Source of the DNA: Candidatus Chloroheliaceae bacterium
GTDB taxonomy: Bacteria > Chloroflexota > Chloroflexia > Chloroheliales > Chloroheliaceae
Direction of reading: 5' to 3'
DNA: 51,803 bases
NCBI GenBank assembly: GCA_013390945.1
Contig: JACAUC010000010.1
Span: forward strand, 1-51,803
Made by a program: the position numbers and the translations under genes. Positions 33,168 through 41,935 of the stretch are shown here, in pieces (within the stretch, counting starts at the first letter, position 1; every line of letters starts with the position of its first letter). The notes beneath the pieces are model-generated. The model did no database searches. It was not told the origin of the DNA and was given only the letters and a program-made list of their open reading frames with translations.

Positions 33168-35534
33168 CTACCTCGTTGTTAAGGGTGTAACAGAGAGGTT
33201 GCTAAACATGGCAAAGGCTGCACTACCGCCGCTTTGCCCACCTTTGAAAAGCCCGGCGGTAAAGCCTAACCGCCCACCGGGGCGAATATCTTTAAGAGCG
33301 ATTGTCCTTAAAACAGTCTCACCGACTCGTAACCGAATGTAGGTTGCAGTAGCCTCCACACTAAGGTGCTGCCGATTATTCGGCAAAGTTTTTGGATTAA
33401 GGGCTACATCTTGGCTCCAATCCATCAAGGCCACCCAACCCGTCTCCTTACGTTTTAGTAGGGCGTAGCGGTCGCCTGAAACTAAAAAAGTATAATAATC
33501 TTGAGGTGCTTGTTGCCAGAAGGTTAGACCGTAAAAGATGGCAGGGTCAACTTGCAAGGGCGCGGCTTCAAAATCGGCGCGAAACTCCTCAAAATTTTTT
33601 TGCAAATAAGTATCCCAATTTGCTTGGCCTGGTTCTCCGGCCTGAATAAAATAGGCGTTCAGTCCCTCTGGTAACTTGCCATAGTAGCCTAGCATATTGT
33701 CGGGTAGGCCACTATTTAAGACGCTGAAATTATCTTGAAAAGGTGGCCCGATGGGTAACGCTCCTAAAAGCTCAAGTGGACCACGCTGGGCCGCCGAAAC
33801 CGGGCCAAGTTGTACTCGGCCAAAGCCGGAAGCTGGATTACGCACTACCGGAACCGTCGCTGGTCGCAAAGCATTGAGGGTTAGGTAATGGGCGATTTCG
33901 TCGGTGGTCAGCGTGGGAGCGGCACTCCATAACAGGGCGGCGGTTCCCGAAATCTGGGGGGCGGCGGCACTGGTTCCGGCAAAAGTCCTTTCACTCCCTA
34001 GAGTTTGGGTAGTTACCCGGCTTGGCCCCGTCAATTCCGGCTTGGCTCGACCATCTGTTGTAGGACCCCGCGAACTGTAATCCTCCAACTTATTATCACG
34101 CCAATTTACTGCCCCTGCACTTATTATACCTTGTGCATCGGCTGGTGTCGCTACACTTCCTTCGGGCGTACTCTCTTCCAGAGAAGCATTATAGGCGAAG
34201 AGATCAAATTTTGGGAGGGGATTGGCGAGCTTACCGACTACCCGAATTTGGAGATAAAAGACTTGACCGGGGGTAGTCCGAAAAGGTATTAGTTCGGTAG
34301 GAGGTTTTGGGCTACTACTACCCTGCTCATTGCGTGAACTGGCAAAAGGTTGCTGGTTGGCATCGAGGAGGTAGAGATCAAGGTTAGTTTGGGGTTGTTC
34401 CCATTTTTCGTTCCAGCGCAGAGAGACCCAAGCCGAACTGGACGTGGCCGTTAGCTTGAGGGTTAGCCGCTGGTTGGGGCCAAAGTGTTGGATGCCATTT
34501 GCCTCTGCGTTAAGCTGAGCGGTATAGTGAGATTGACCATAATTACCCACCGAGACCACTGGCAAGGCTCCTTGCCGTCTGGCCCGTTCTAATTGTTGTG
34601 CCATTTTAGAGCTACCATCGCCCTGAAAGAGTCCGGCCCAACCTAGTGAGACTTGGATAATTTGTACTTTGTTTTCCAATAGCCAATCTACGGCTTGGGC
34701 AAAACCGATTTCATTTTCAATGGGAGCCAAAAAGAGGCTGGCCTCTGGAGCTAGGCTATGTACTATCTCTGCTACTGCTACGCCGTGAGTTTCGCTTCCT
34801 TCACTGCCACCAAAGCCGAAAGAGCGAAAAGTAATTTGTCCTGCCGGGGGTAGGCTACTCCCTAGCCCGGCGCGATAATCCTTAAAGCCGCCATCAATAA
34901 TGCCTACCTTGATGCCCCGTCCCTTAAAGCCTGCCGCTTGCCACTTATCGGCTCCGATTACGGCTACGCCCTCATTGAGACTGCCCACCAAACTTAGAGT
35001 ACTGACCGAGGTTAGCGGGTTTATACCGCTCCAGTCAAGGGTTGGTCCTAATAGTACCCGTAACTCGCGCACCTCTTTAAGAGCGGCTAATTCCTCCAGA
35101 AAATCCCGATTGGTGGTTGTACCGCTCACCGTATTGACGTACCCGGTAAATTTTGCTAGGTTTACGGCTACGGCAAGTTGATTGCCATAGTTTTGATAAA
35201 CTTCGCCACCCATTTGTTGCAGTTTAACGGTAACGGTTGGTATCGCACTGGCCTCGCTTAAAGTCAGGCCAAAACGTACTCGATCCTGATCGTCCAGCAA
35301 ACCCTTATTATGGGCATAATCGCGGGTAGCTTGGATACCCCCGATCTGATATTCGGCCAGCAAATCGCGCAGGAGCGAATCAATTTTGCTACTATCCGCA
35401 ATTTGAAAACTTGGGGATGAAGTGGGTGTGTTAGTAGGACTATCCGACCCACATGCCAGAAGTAACAGCACTAACCACAGAGCAACACAGAGTAGCACAG
35501 CTATTGGTTTTTTTTGTAGTTTAGCACTCTTCAT
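33168..35534 (-). CDS. Subtilisin-family (S8) serine protease lipoprotein
   Basis: The protein has 788 residues. A lipobox LLAC puts the lipidated Cys at C28, so the protein is anchored outside the membrane. A propeptide-like region of ~150 residues precedes the S8 domain. The catalytic residues are D214 (IIDGGF), H250 (ETHGVAVAEIVHSLAPEA) and S522 (GTSAAAPQ), with oxyanion N331. An insertion of about 130 residues (about 345-475) separates the Asn from the Ser half. It includes a sequence like the pre-peptidase/jelly-roll inserts of other S8 enzymes. The C-terminal ~190 residues resemble a LamG/DUF1080-type beta-sandwich. It is co-directional with the phosphatase (52 bp) and the FHA genes. 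Confidence 0.9.
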   Translation of the reverse strand: MKSAKLQKKPIAVLLCVALWLVLLLLACGSDSPTNTPTSSPSFQIADSSKIDSLLRDLLAEYQIGGIQATRDYAHNKGLLDDQDRVRFGLTLSEASAIPTVTVKLQQMGGEVYQNYGNQLAVAVNLAKFTGYVNTVSGTTTNRDFLEELAALKEVRELRVLLGPTLDWSGINPLTSVSTLSLVGSLNEGVAVIGADKWQAAGFKGRGIKVGIIDGGFKDYRAGLGSSLPPAGQITFRSFGFGGSEGSETHGVAVAEIVHSLAPEASLFLAPIENEIGFAQAVDWLLENKVQIIQVSLGWAGLFQGDGSSKMAQQLERARRQGALPVVSVGNYGQSHYTAQLNAEANGIQHFGPNQRLTLKLTATSSSAWVSLRWNEKWEQPQTNLDLYLLDANQQPFASSRNEQGSSSPKPPTELIPFRTTPGQVFYLQIRVVGKLANPLPKFDLFAYNASLEESTPEGSVATPADAQGIISAGAVNWRDNKLEDYSSRGPTTDGRAKPELTGPSRVTTQTLGSERTFAGTSAAAPQISGTAALLWSAAPTLTTDEIAHYLTLNALRPATVPVVRNPASGFGRVQLGPVSAAQRGPLELLGALPIGPPFQDNFSVLNSGLPDNMLGYYGKLPEGLNAYFIQAGEPGQANWDTYLQKNFEEFRADFEAAPLQVDPAIFYGLTFWQQAPQDYYTFLVSGDRYALLKRKETGWVALMDWSQDVALNPKTLPNNRQHLSVEATATYIRLRVGETVLRTIALKDIRPGGRLGFTAGLFKGGQSGGSAAFAMFSNLSVTPLTTR

Positions 35535-35586
35535 CTGAGTTACTCTTGATTTACTCTGTTGGAGACCGCTCCGCCGGGTGATTTGC

Positions 35587-37326
35587 CTAACTGAGCTTAG
35601 TAATAGTTATTACTAGGGTTGAACCAGAATCGATGGCTTTCAAATCAACCCTTATATTTGATGTATTTGAAGACGATACCTTAGAGGAGTCTTCTACATT
35701 CAATGTTACTGTCTCTGGTAAATTATTTTCGCTAGATTCAATTGTGATATTGTAGAGACCTGTTCCTAAGCTTTCGCTTGTCTCGAAGGTTTTATTATCA
35801 ATCTTATTAAATTTAGATTTCATACTTACTAAAGGCGGGTTCATTACAATACTATAGCTCCCCGAACTGAACTCTTCCAAAATAACTTGAACTTTTTTTA
35901 TTTCGGTTAATTTGATAGAAATGCTGTTTGACGTAGTGGTTGGGCTGACGCTAGTAGAAGGTGCTACCGTTGTTACGGCTACGGTCGTCGGGTTGGTACT
36001 GTTGCTGGTACTGTTAGGCGTAGTGTTTGGGCTGACGTTAATCGTAGTCGTTACCGTTGTTACGGCTACGGTCGTCGGGTTGGTACTGTTAGGCGAGGAG
36101 ACTGTGGTACTTATTGGTGTGCCGCTAATCTTGTTAGTGACAGGCAAAGTAACTGTGGCTAGTACTGGTAAGGTGGTGCTGTTGGTAGCGACAGGCGAAG
36201 AAGCGACCACTACCGACGGAGTTGGGTTGGTGTTACTTGAGTTGGTGATTAGCACAACTGTTGCGCTTACGCCTACGATTAGCAATAATAGCACCAGTCC
36301 TATTAGGGCAAAGCTTCCCCCTCTTTTTTTCTTGGGCGGGGTATTGGGTTGGGTATTTGTGGGGTACTTTAACTGGATGCGCTCAGTCGGTTGAATTGTT
36401 GGAATAGGATTGGGTTTGGTTGGGGCATTACTGAGGCTGACAATGGCAGTGGTAGAGTCGGCTTCATCCTCATTCTCATCATTATTAAATCGGTTAGTTA
36501 GCGTTGGGTTGATTTTGGGTGGCGCATAACGAGTTTCGCGACCATTGAGAATGGTGGGTATGGGCTGATCTAGGTCAAGGAGACCAACTAATAACACGCT
36601 AATATTGTCTACCCCTCCCCGTTCGTTTGCCAAGTTTATCATAAATTGGGCGGCTTCTTTCAGCGAATTGGCACTCCCGACTATTTTACCGAGTTCGTCC
36701 TCGTGGACGGAACCGTGTAGCCCGTCGGAGCAGAGTAGCAACACATCGTTTACCTGTAGCTCGCGTTCAAAGAAGTCGGGCTCTACTTCGGTGCGATGCC
36801 CAATGGCGCGGGTAATGACGTTGCGGATCATACTGCGCTCGGCTTGCTCTGGCGTGAGTGCGCCCATATCAATTTGATCTTGTACTAGGGAATGATCGTG
36901 CGTTACGCGCTCTATCAGACCTTGGCGGATCAGGTAGGTGCGACTATCGCCCACATTGCCTACCACCACCCGATTACCCTTAACTAGGGCTAAGGTGAGG
37001 GTAGTACCCATTTGTCCCCGTCCGTTAGACAGACCTGCTTGATGCACTTGGGAATTAGCTTCTTTTACGGCTTCCAGAAGATCGGTTCCAAGGTCACCAC
37101 TGCGTGGCCCATTGTAAAAACGGTCGAAGAGGGTGTGAACAGCCATTCTGCTGGCAACCTCGCCGCTGGCGTGGCCTCCCATGCCGTCAGCAACCGCATA
37201 GAGGTAGCCATATTGCTCTACCTCATAATTGTGCTGACCACTGAAGAGTAGGTCGCCTAGATAATCTTCGTTATGATTTCGCCTTCGCCCGACATCGGTT
37301 AAAGCGACTGGATCTAGCTTAATCAA
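35587..37326 (-). CDS. PP2C-type protein phosphatase with a membrane helix and an external tail
   Basis: The protein has 579 residues. The first ~250 form a complete bacterial PP2C (PPM) domain: RRRNHNEDY, VADGMGGHASGE, MGTTLTLAL, GNVGDSRTYL, LLLCSDGLHG and GGVDNISVL. It removes phosphate from Ser/Thr using two metal ions. A linker carries DENEDEADSTTAIVSLSN, an acidic-Thr motif like those in the FHA protein at 32036. One membrane helix follows (about 335-358), then a Thr/Ser/Asn-rich external stretch with duplicated NPTTVAVTTV and a small C-terminal beta-rich domain. The start is a TTG after GAGGAAA. No matching kinase gene is in the window. Confidence 0.92.
   Translation of the reverse strand: MIKLDPVALTDVGRRRNHNEDYLGDLLFSGQHNYEVEQYGYLYAVADGMGGHASGEVASRMAVHTLFDRFYNGPRSGDLGTDLLEAVKEANSQVHQAGLSNGRGQMGTTLTLALVKGNRVVVGNVGDSRTYLIRQGLIERVTHDHSLVQDQIDMGALTPEQAERSMIRNVITRAIGHRTEVEPDFFERELQVNDVLLLCSDGLHGSVHEDELGKIVGSANSLKEAAQFMINLANERGGVDNISVLLVGLLDLDQPIPTILNGRETRYAPPKINPTLTNRFNNDENEDEADSTTAIVSLSNAPTKPNPIPTIQPTERIQLKYPTNTQPNTPPKKKRGGSFALIGLVLLLLIVGVSATVVLITNSSNTNPTPSVVVASSPVATNSTTLPVLATVTLPVTNKISGTPISTTVSSPNSTNPTTVAVTTVTTTINVSPNTTPNSTSNSTNPTTVAVTTVAPSTSVSPTTTSNSISIKLTEIKKVQVILEEFSSGSYSIVMNPPLVSMKSKFNKIDNKTFETSESLGTGLYNITIESSENNLPETVTLNVEDSSKVSSSNTSNIRVDLKAIDSGSTLVITITKLS
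35942..36116 (-). repeat. 87-bp tandem duplication in the phosphatase tail
   Basis: A 39-bp sequence is identical at 35965-36003 and 36052-36090, with GGGCTGACG preceding each copy. The period is 87 bp (29 codons), so the repeat stays in frame. It encodes the Thr-rich NPTTVAVTTV segment outside the membrane. Confidence 0.85.
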
Positions 37327-37468
37327 AGCTTTCCTCTTACCAGATGCTAAGTAATTTTAGTTCAGGTGTTGGGTGTCAGATGACGGGTGAGGGGTCTCAA
37401 ATGACGGAGAGAACTGCTATCCGGCACTATTCGACACCTGCTACCCCACGTCTAACACTCCTCGCCCG
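37327..37468. repeat. Degenerate inverted repeat between the FHA and PP2C genes
   Basis: This spacer of 142 bp contains GTGTCAGATGACGGGTGAGG in the left half and partial complements (CGACACCTG, CCTCGCCCG) in the right half, so it can fold on itself imperfectly. It may be a relic of an intergenic repeat. No promoter was recognised. Confidence 0.35.
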
Positions 37469-38203
37469 TTATCCGCTACTCCACCTCAACGCAAGGTTAG
37501 TAGTTGTCTCCGCCTGAAAAGTGATTAAGGCAGAGTGGGTAGAATTTCGCTCGCCCCTTTGAGCCGGTGGCGGTGGCGGAGAGTTGGTCCCGTTTAGACC
37601 TCGCACTACCGTCGGTGTGGCGAACGGTGGTGGAGGTGGTATCGTTTGGATTGGGTTGTTAACTACACCGGGTTGATTCTTGGTATCTGTATTCGCATTT
37701 CCTGCATTATTATTCTTCTGCAAAGTAGTCAAGCCGAATAGTACTCCGCCGATTAGTAATAGCCCTATTAGGATGGGAATAATAAAATTTTTCTGGCGGA
37801 CCTTACTAGGAGTTGGTCTGTTAAAATTCGCTGGTGGGTTGGGGAAGGGAGGGTTAGGATTGTAATAAGTGGGTTGATTTGGGCTGTATCCAAGTGTGGG
37901 AGCGGGTGCTGGAGCAACATTAAAGACTAGCGCAGTATTACCTAATTGAACCAAATCGCCCGGCATTAAGAGACGGGGTTGGTTAGGTAAGAGGCTTTGA
38001 CCGTTAACGTTGGTTCCATTAGCCGAGCCCAGATCACTGATAAAGACCTGCCCATTACGCAGTTCCAACTGAATGTGACGGCGCGAAACCTGTGTATCGT
38101 TTAACACCATCTCGTTACCTACTTGTCGTCCCGCGATAAGTAGCGGACGATCTAGGTTGAAGACTTTTCCGGCATCGGGGCCGGTCTGTACCACCAGTTG
38201 CAT
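37469..38203 (-). CDS. FHA-domain protein with one membrane helix
   Basis: The protein has 244 residues. The FHA domain spans about 1-100 (IAGRQVGNEMVLND, VSRRHIQLE, DLGSANGTNVNG). A Pro/Asn-rich linker leads to one membrane helix (about 143-162) and a short Pro-rich external tail with PPPPPFATPTV and SPPPPPAQRG. It is the first gene of the seven-gene block, behind the promoter at 38301-38329, and lies upstream of the PP2C gene. It could bring phosphothreonine proteins to the membrane near the phosphatase. GGGAGAG lies 11 nt before the ATG. Confidence 0.85.
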   Translation of the reverse strand: MQLVVQTGPDAGKVFNLDRPLLIAGRQVGNEMVLNDTQVSRRHIQLELRNGQVFISDLGSANGTNVNGQSLLPNQPRLLMPGDLVQLGNTALVFNVAPAPAPTLGYSPNQPTYYNPNPPFPNPPANFNRPTPSKVRQKNFIIPILIGLLLIGGVLFGLTTLQKNNNAGNANTDTKNQPGVVNNPIQTIPPPPPFATPTVVRGLNGTNSPPPPPAQRGERNSTHSALITFQAETTTNLALRWSSG

Positions 38204-38300
38204 AATATGTAAAACTCTCCCTGTTGATGTTTGCCCGGCTGATTGGCTTTGCTACACCCTCTTTTTCAGCTATCCCGAAACCCTGTGACAAGGTAATGTT

Positions 38301-38329
38301 ATTTTAAGGTATAGACCTCATAAAAGCAA
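38301..38329 (-). promoter_or_regulatory. Promoter of the FHA/PP2C gene block
   Basis: On the minus strand TTGCTT (38329-38324) and TAAAAT (38306-38301) are 17 nt apart, about 95 nt before the first FHA gene. No other clear promoter is seen in the larger gaps of the block, which supports a single transcript from here. Confidence 0.45.
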
Positions 38330-38360
38330 GCTTTTCTTAATCTTTGGTGATAATACTAAC

Positions 38361-38389
38361 TTTCCAAGCCGGGCCTTTTGAGTTATAAT
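38361..38389 (+). promoter_or_regulatory. Promoter of dnaX
   Basis: TTTCCA (38361-38366) and TATAAT (38384-38389) are 17 nt apart, about 60 nt before the dnaX start codon. Confidence 0.45.
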
Positions 38390-38449
38390 ATGTCCACAGA
38401 CGTAAATCTAAAAGCCGTTACCAACTAACCAACACGGGGTTTTGTTGAA

Positions 38450-40276
38450 ATGACCGTAGAACCGAATCGCGCTCCCTCCGGCAAAGCGGCTGATCGAGCC
38501 GGGACGGAGGTTTTGCCGCCTACCGAAAATATTGCTCACTCCCAGTCACTTTATCGCAAGTGGCGTTCCCAGACTTTCTCTGAACTGGTGGGACAGGAGG
38601 CTGTAACTCGCACACTCCAAAATGCTATTGCTAGTGGTAGAGTTGGACATGCCTATCTGTTTTGTGGCCCACGTGGCACAGGCAAAACCAGTTCGGCTCG
38701 CTTACTGGCTAAAGCCCTGAATTGTACCCACCCAAACCAAAGGGCTAGACCTTGTAACCAATGCGCGGCTTGCGAAGCCATTGTCGAAGGACGGGCTATG
38801 GATCTAATCGAAATTGACGCGGCCAGTAATCGCGGTATTGATGAGATTCGCAGCTTGCGCGACACGATTGGCTATCAGCCCAGCCAATTCCGATATAAGT
38901 TTTATATTATTGATGAAGTCCATATGTTGACTGAGCCCGCTTTTAATGCTTTGCTCAAGACGTTGGAAGAACCTCCCCCTCACGCTATTTTTGTGCTGGC
39001 AACTACCGACCCGCAGGATATTCCAGCTACCGTAGTTTCGCGTTGCCAGCGGTTTGATTTTCAGCGCATCAATCTGGAGCAAATCGCGGCCCGGTTGTCC
39101 TACATCTGCCAACAAGAGGAAATTGAGGCCGATAGCGGGGCCTTGGAGCTAATTGCCCGGCAAGCGACCGGCTCCTTACGCGATGCACTCTCTTTACTCG
39201 ATCAGCTTATTGTCTTTAGCGGCGGTCTAGTGACCATCGAGGCGGTGCGGGCGGTCTTAGGGGTGATGAACAGCGAAGCGGTAGCCGAATTTGTAAATTG
39301 CCTCCTTGCTCAAGATTTGGCGGGTGGTTTGGAATTGATTAATCGGTTGGTACAGAGTGGTACTGATCTAAAGCGGTTCAACCGTGAAGTCGTGGATCAC
39401 CTGCGTAGCCTAATGTTGATCAAAGCTAATCCTGGTAGTAACGAACTAACCGATATGACCCAAGAAAGCCTTGAGACGTTGCGCGACCAAGCTTCTCACT
39501 TGGATCTGGGTGAGATAGTTGGATTTCTCAAGATTTTTAGTGGGGTAGATTACAACCTTAAAGTATCTCCCTACGGTCAATTGCCCCTCGAAATTGCCTT
39601 GATGGAAGCGGTCTTGAATCGCCCTGCTTCAGTGCAAATGGCTGTTCCGCCGCCACGTTCGGCTGCTCCCGCCCGGCCTTCGCCTATGCCGTCACGTCCT
39701 GCTGCTAATAATATTAAGTCGGTAGATATTTCACCTGAGTCAGAAGTAGTGGGAGGTAGAGTAGCGGCAGAAGATAAAGTACCCACGCCGATTACCAAAG
39801 CTGAAGTTAAACGTCCTTTGGCCTTTACTCCTGAGCCACCTCCTGCCGCCCGTGTTTCTCGCCTTGAACTGGTGAGTGACAATTCTACTGATGAAGTAAC
39901 CGAGCTATCACTGGAGGTAGTGCAAACGGCTTGGAGTAGGGTGGTAGAAGGGGTGGGGGTCAGCAGTAAGATGGCGCAAGCTCTTTTGCTAGAGGCGCGA
40001 CCTGTGGCAATCGAGGGCCATTATGTGACACTTGCTTTCAAATGGGAATTTCACCATAAACAAATTTCGCAAGACCCAAATCGTCGCGCGATGGTGGAAA
40101 ACGCTTATTCGGATGTAGTCGGTCAGAAGGTTCTGATTCGTTGTATTCTGGAAAAAGATGTGTCGGGTAGTGTGGGAAGTCCTTCGCAAGGTGCTGGTGA
40201 GAGCCAGGAAAAACCTGCTCGCTCTAGTCGTGCGGCGCAAGCGGCACAAAAGCTCAACGCCCGGATTTTAGAATAG
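38450..40276 (+). CDS. dnaX: DNA polymerase III subunit gamma/tau
   Basis: The protein has 608 residues. It is the clamp-loader ATPase of the replisome. The AAA+ core covers about 28-250, with Walker A GPRGTGKTSSARLLAKALNC, zinc-binding cysteines in the C-x8-CNQCAAC region, Walker B IIDEVHML and sensor 1/SRC in TVVSRCQRFDF. The clamp-loader collar region follows to ~390. Next is a Pro-rich linker and a C-terminal domain (~480-585) of the tau kind. The usual partners ybaB and recR do not follow it. The ATG is preceded by only a weak Shine-Dalgarno. I saw no clear slippery heptamer for a gamma-producing frameshift. Confidence 0.95.
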   Translation: MTVEPNRAPSGKAADRAGTEVLPPTENIAHSQSLYRKWRSQTFSELVGQEAVTRTLQNAIASGRVGHAYLFCGPRGTGKTSSARLLAKALNCTHPNQRARPCNQCAACEAIVEGRAMDLIEIDAASNRGIDEIRSLRDTIGYQPSQFRYKFYIIDEVHMLTEPAFNALLKTLEEPPPHAIFVLATTDPQDIPATVVSRCQRFDFQRINLEQIAARLSYICQQEEIEADSGALELIARQATGSLRDALSLLDQLIVFSGGLVTIEAVRAVLGVMNSEAVAEFVNCLLAQDLAGGLELINRLVQSGTDLKRFNREVVDHLRSLMLIKANPGSNELTDMTQESLETLRDQASHLDLGEIVGFLKIFSGVDYNLKVSPYGQLPLEIALMEAVLNRPASVQMAVPPPRSAAPARPSPMPSRPAANNIKSVDISPESEVVGGRVAAEDKVPTPITKAEVKRPLAFTPEPPPAARVSRLELVSDNSTDEVTELSLEVVQTAWSRVVEGVGVSSKMAQALLLEARPVAIEGHYVTLAFKWEFHHKQISQDPNRRAMVENAYSDVVGQKVLIRCILEKDVSGSVGSPSQGAGESQEKPARSSRAAQAAQKLNARILE

Positions 40277-40343
40277 TGTTAGGTGTGTTTCTGTTGGATA
40301 AAAATTATAGCCAAGCTGTAAGCTACAGTAAGGAGAAGACATT

Positions 40344-40670
40344 ATGAGTAGTCCCTGGGTTAAAAAATTGGATAGGGGCCATAGTGACCGTTTGGTAAAA
40401 ATGGCAATTCAGGATCTGGCCGAACAAGTAGGGTTAAGCCCAGATAGTGATGCTATTAAATTAGTGAGCGTAACCCCGGTTACATGGCCGGATGCCAGTC
40501 TAGGTTATACTCGGCTTACTGGTCGCAAAGTAGTTGCTGGTTATGTACCTGGTTTCCAGATTATCCTCAATTATGGAAACAAGGATTATGACTACCATAG
40601 TGGCTTTGGGCGGGTAGTTTGCGTCCCACCCGGCAAAGGTCAACCTCCGCTACCAGCGGATACCCTCTAA
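40344..40670 (+). CDS. Small protein with a WPDxSLG-type domain
   Basis: The protein has 108 residues. The segment VSVTPVTWPDASLGYTRL...VPGFQIILNYGNKDYDYHSGFG resembles a small domain common in cyanobacterial and Chloroflexota secreted proteins (VxWPDxSLGCPxPG followed by a Tyr-His near the end). Here the usual GCP is replaced by GYT. No signal peptide is present, so it is cytoplasmic as encoded. AAGGAG precedes the ATG at a good distance, and it lies 67 bp after dnaX. The function is unknown. Confidence 0.65.
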   Translation: MSSPWVKKLDRGHSDRLVKMAIQDLAEQVGLSPDSDAIKLVSVTPVTWPDASLGYTRLTGRKVVAGYVPGFQIILNYGNKDYDYHSGFGRVVCVPPGKGQPPLPADTL

Positions 40671-40704
40671 TTACACCACACCGTCAAGCCATCCTAAGTT
40701 TTCG

Positions 40705-40738
40705 CAAGCTAGAGTCTAAATCAGCCTCTAGCTTGTTT
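40705..40738 (+). terminator. Probable terminator after the dnaX-linked small gene
   Basis: CAAGCTAGA (40705-40713) and TCTAGCTTG (40727-40735) form a perfect 9-bp stem followed by TTT. It lies 35 bp after the stop at 40670. The T-tract is short, so efficiency is uncertain. Confidence 0.45.
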
Positions 40739-40786
40739 AAGGCTCAAAAATGTTTTTCTAATCCTATTAATCCTATTGGAAGTTAG

Positions 40787-40816
40787 AAAATAGCCCGGAG
40801 ATTTATGTCCGGGCTA
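40787..40816 (-). terminator. Terminator of the TPR protein gene
   Basis: TAGCCCGGA (40791-40799) and TCCGGGCTA (40808-40816) form a perfect GC-rich 9-bp stem. On the minus strand it is followed by TTTTCTAAC. It lies 33 bp after the stop of the gene at 40850-41518. Confidence 0.7.
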
Positions 40817-40849
40817 AGGCTAAACAGGTTAACTAACCCATAACCCAAC

Positions 40850-41518
40850 TTAGTACATCTGGCTACGGAACTCTATCTCCTGTGAGCGGAGTGTCTCATC
40901 TAATTGGCTTTGGGTTATATAGCCATAATCTAGCAAGATCTTGCCGAGCGGTTGCTTGTTTTCAAAGCGGGCCAACATCTCCTGCAAACTTACAGCCGTA
41001 CTGAGTTGCTCTTCGGTGACAAACCCGGCCTGCAACATAAGCAAGCCAATTTTTGTAATCGGAGTAGTGCGTCTATCTTGGCTGAAACGGATGCGGTCAT
41101 CGTGTTGTTTCTCCCGTTCCTCCCAAGAACGGAGATAGCTTGAGCTTTTAACCATCTCCTCCAGTTCTTCTAAGGCGATATAGCGGGTTTCAGCTTCGCG
41201 CAACAACTGGATGCCCATGGCATTATTGGGGTGATACTGGAGCATTACCATTAAAAGGTTGCGGGTCTCATAGCAATCCTCGTTTAGTCCACAAAGACTC
41301 AACGTCGCTCTCTCATTGCCTGGGTCAATCCGTAAGACTAATTGGAGGGCGAGTCGAGCGGTCTCTATATCACCCTCCCTTAACTTCTCCTCCCCCAAAG
41401 TATCGAGGCTGGCAGCCATCGCACTATATTTTGTAGCTGTAAGCTGACTAGCGGTAGCTTGCTCACCGCCATATTGGTTGGCTTGGTTCTGATTCCCATA
41501 ATAAGGTTGAACTTGCAT
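40850..41518 (-). CDS. TPR-like protein with a GspE/MshE N-terminal-like domain
   Basis: The protein has 222 residues. The middle (about 30-115) reads as helical TPR-type repeats (LGEEKLREGDIETARLALQL, DPGNERATLSLCGL). Residues ~150-220 contain two related units, IGLLMLQAGFVTEEQLSTAV and LGKILLDYGYITQSQLDETL. This is the pattern of the N-terminal domain of type II secretion/pilus ATPases, which in some relatives binds cyclic di-GMP. No ATPase domain is attached. A regulatory or scaffold role is possible, and the GGDEF protein in this window is a conceivable link but not adjacent. GGGATAAAATT precedes the ATG. Confidence 0.65.
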   Translation of the reverse strand: MQVQPYYGNQNQANQYGGEQATASQLTATKYSAMAASLDTLGEEKLREGDIETARLALQLVLRIDPGNERATLSLCGLNEDCYETRNLLMVMLQYHPNNAMGIQLLREAETRYIALEELEEMVKSSSYLRSWEEREKQHDDRIRFSQDRRTTPITKIGLLMLQAGFVTEEQLSTAVSLQEMLARFENKQPLGKILLDYGYITQSQLDETLRSQEIEFRSQMY

Positions 41519-41935
41519 AATTTTATCCCATTTCCCCCGCCAAAATATTAGTAAACTTAAATTCCTGAAGGTGTTGGTGAAACCCCCAAATATGACTCGA
41601 TGGTCACTAAATTTTTGTTCCCACTACCTGAGTTGGTTTCAGCCCACTCTAATATGGCTGAACCTCTCAGGTTTTAAAAACCTTAGTCTCATTCTGCGTT
41701 ACTTAATATTACAGTTTTTAGATTACAGATACCATTACGGAAGTATGAAGTTTTTTAAAAGAAAGTACTAGAAATTAGCCTAGTACCCAGTTCAGCGTTT
41801 TCCATCCTCTATTTTGCTTGGGATACGCTAGAAACCGAGTTAAATGCTTCTTTTGAGGCAAACGGGTATTACTATGGAGATAGAAGACTATGAACGCTAT
41901 GTCCTGATATTATTCCACTTAACCTCAGAAGAGAC
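41519..41935. other. Gene-free gap of 417 bp
   Basis: It is AT-rich and lies between the start of the TPR gene and the end of the Uma2 gene. The only open frame I noticed is a 28-codon one from about 41875 running into the Uma2 3' end, with no convincing ribosome site. GAACCTCTCAGGTT and GGTTTTAAAAACC are short palindromes. I see no RNA gene. Confidence 0.4.

Noticed and set aside
35912..36394. Plus-strand hydrophobic open frame of 160 codons
   Set aside because: It is the antisense shadow of the Thr/Val-rich tail of the phosphatase gene, whose repeats keep the opposite strand open.
27590..38203. Type VII-like secretion locus (FHA plus subtilisin protease)
   Set aside because: The protease and FHA proteins recall mycosin/ESX loci, but there is no FtsK/EccC ATPase and no WXG100 gene in the block.
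38450..40276. Programmed frameshift in dnaX
   Set aside because: No A-rich slippery heptamer with a following stem was found in the middle of the gene; the only A-run is near the end.
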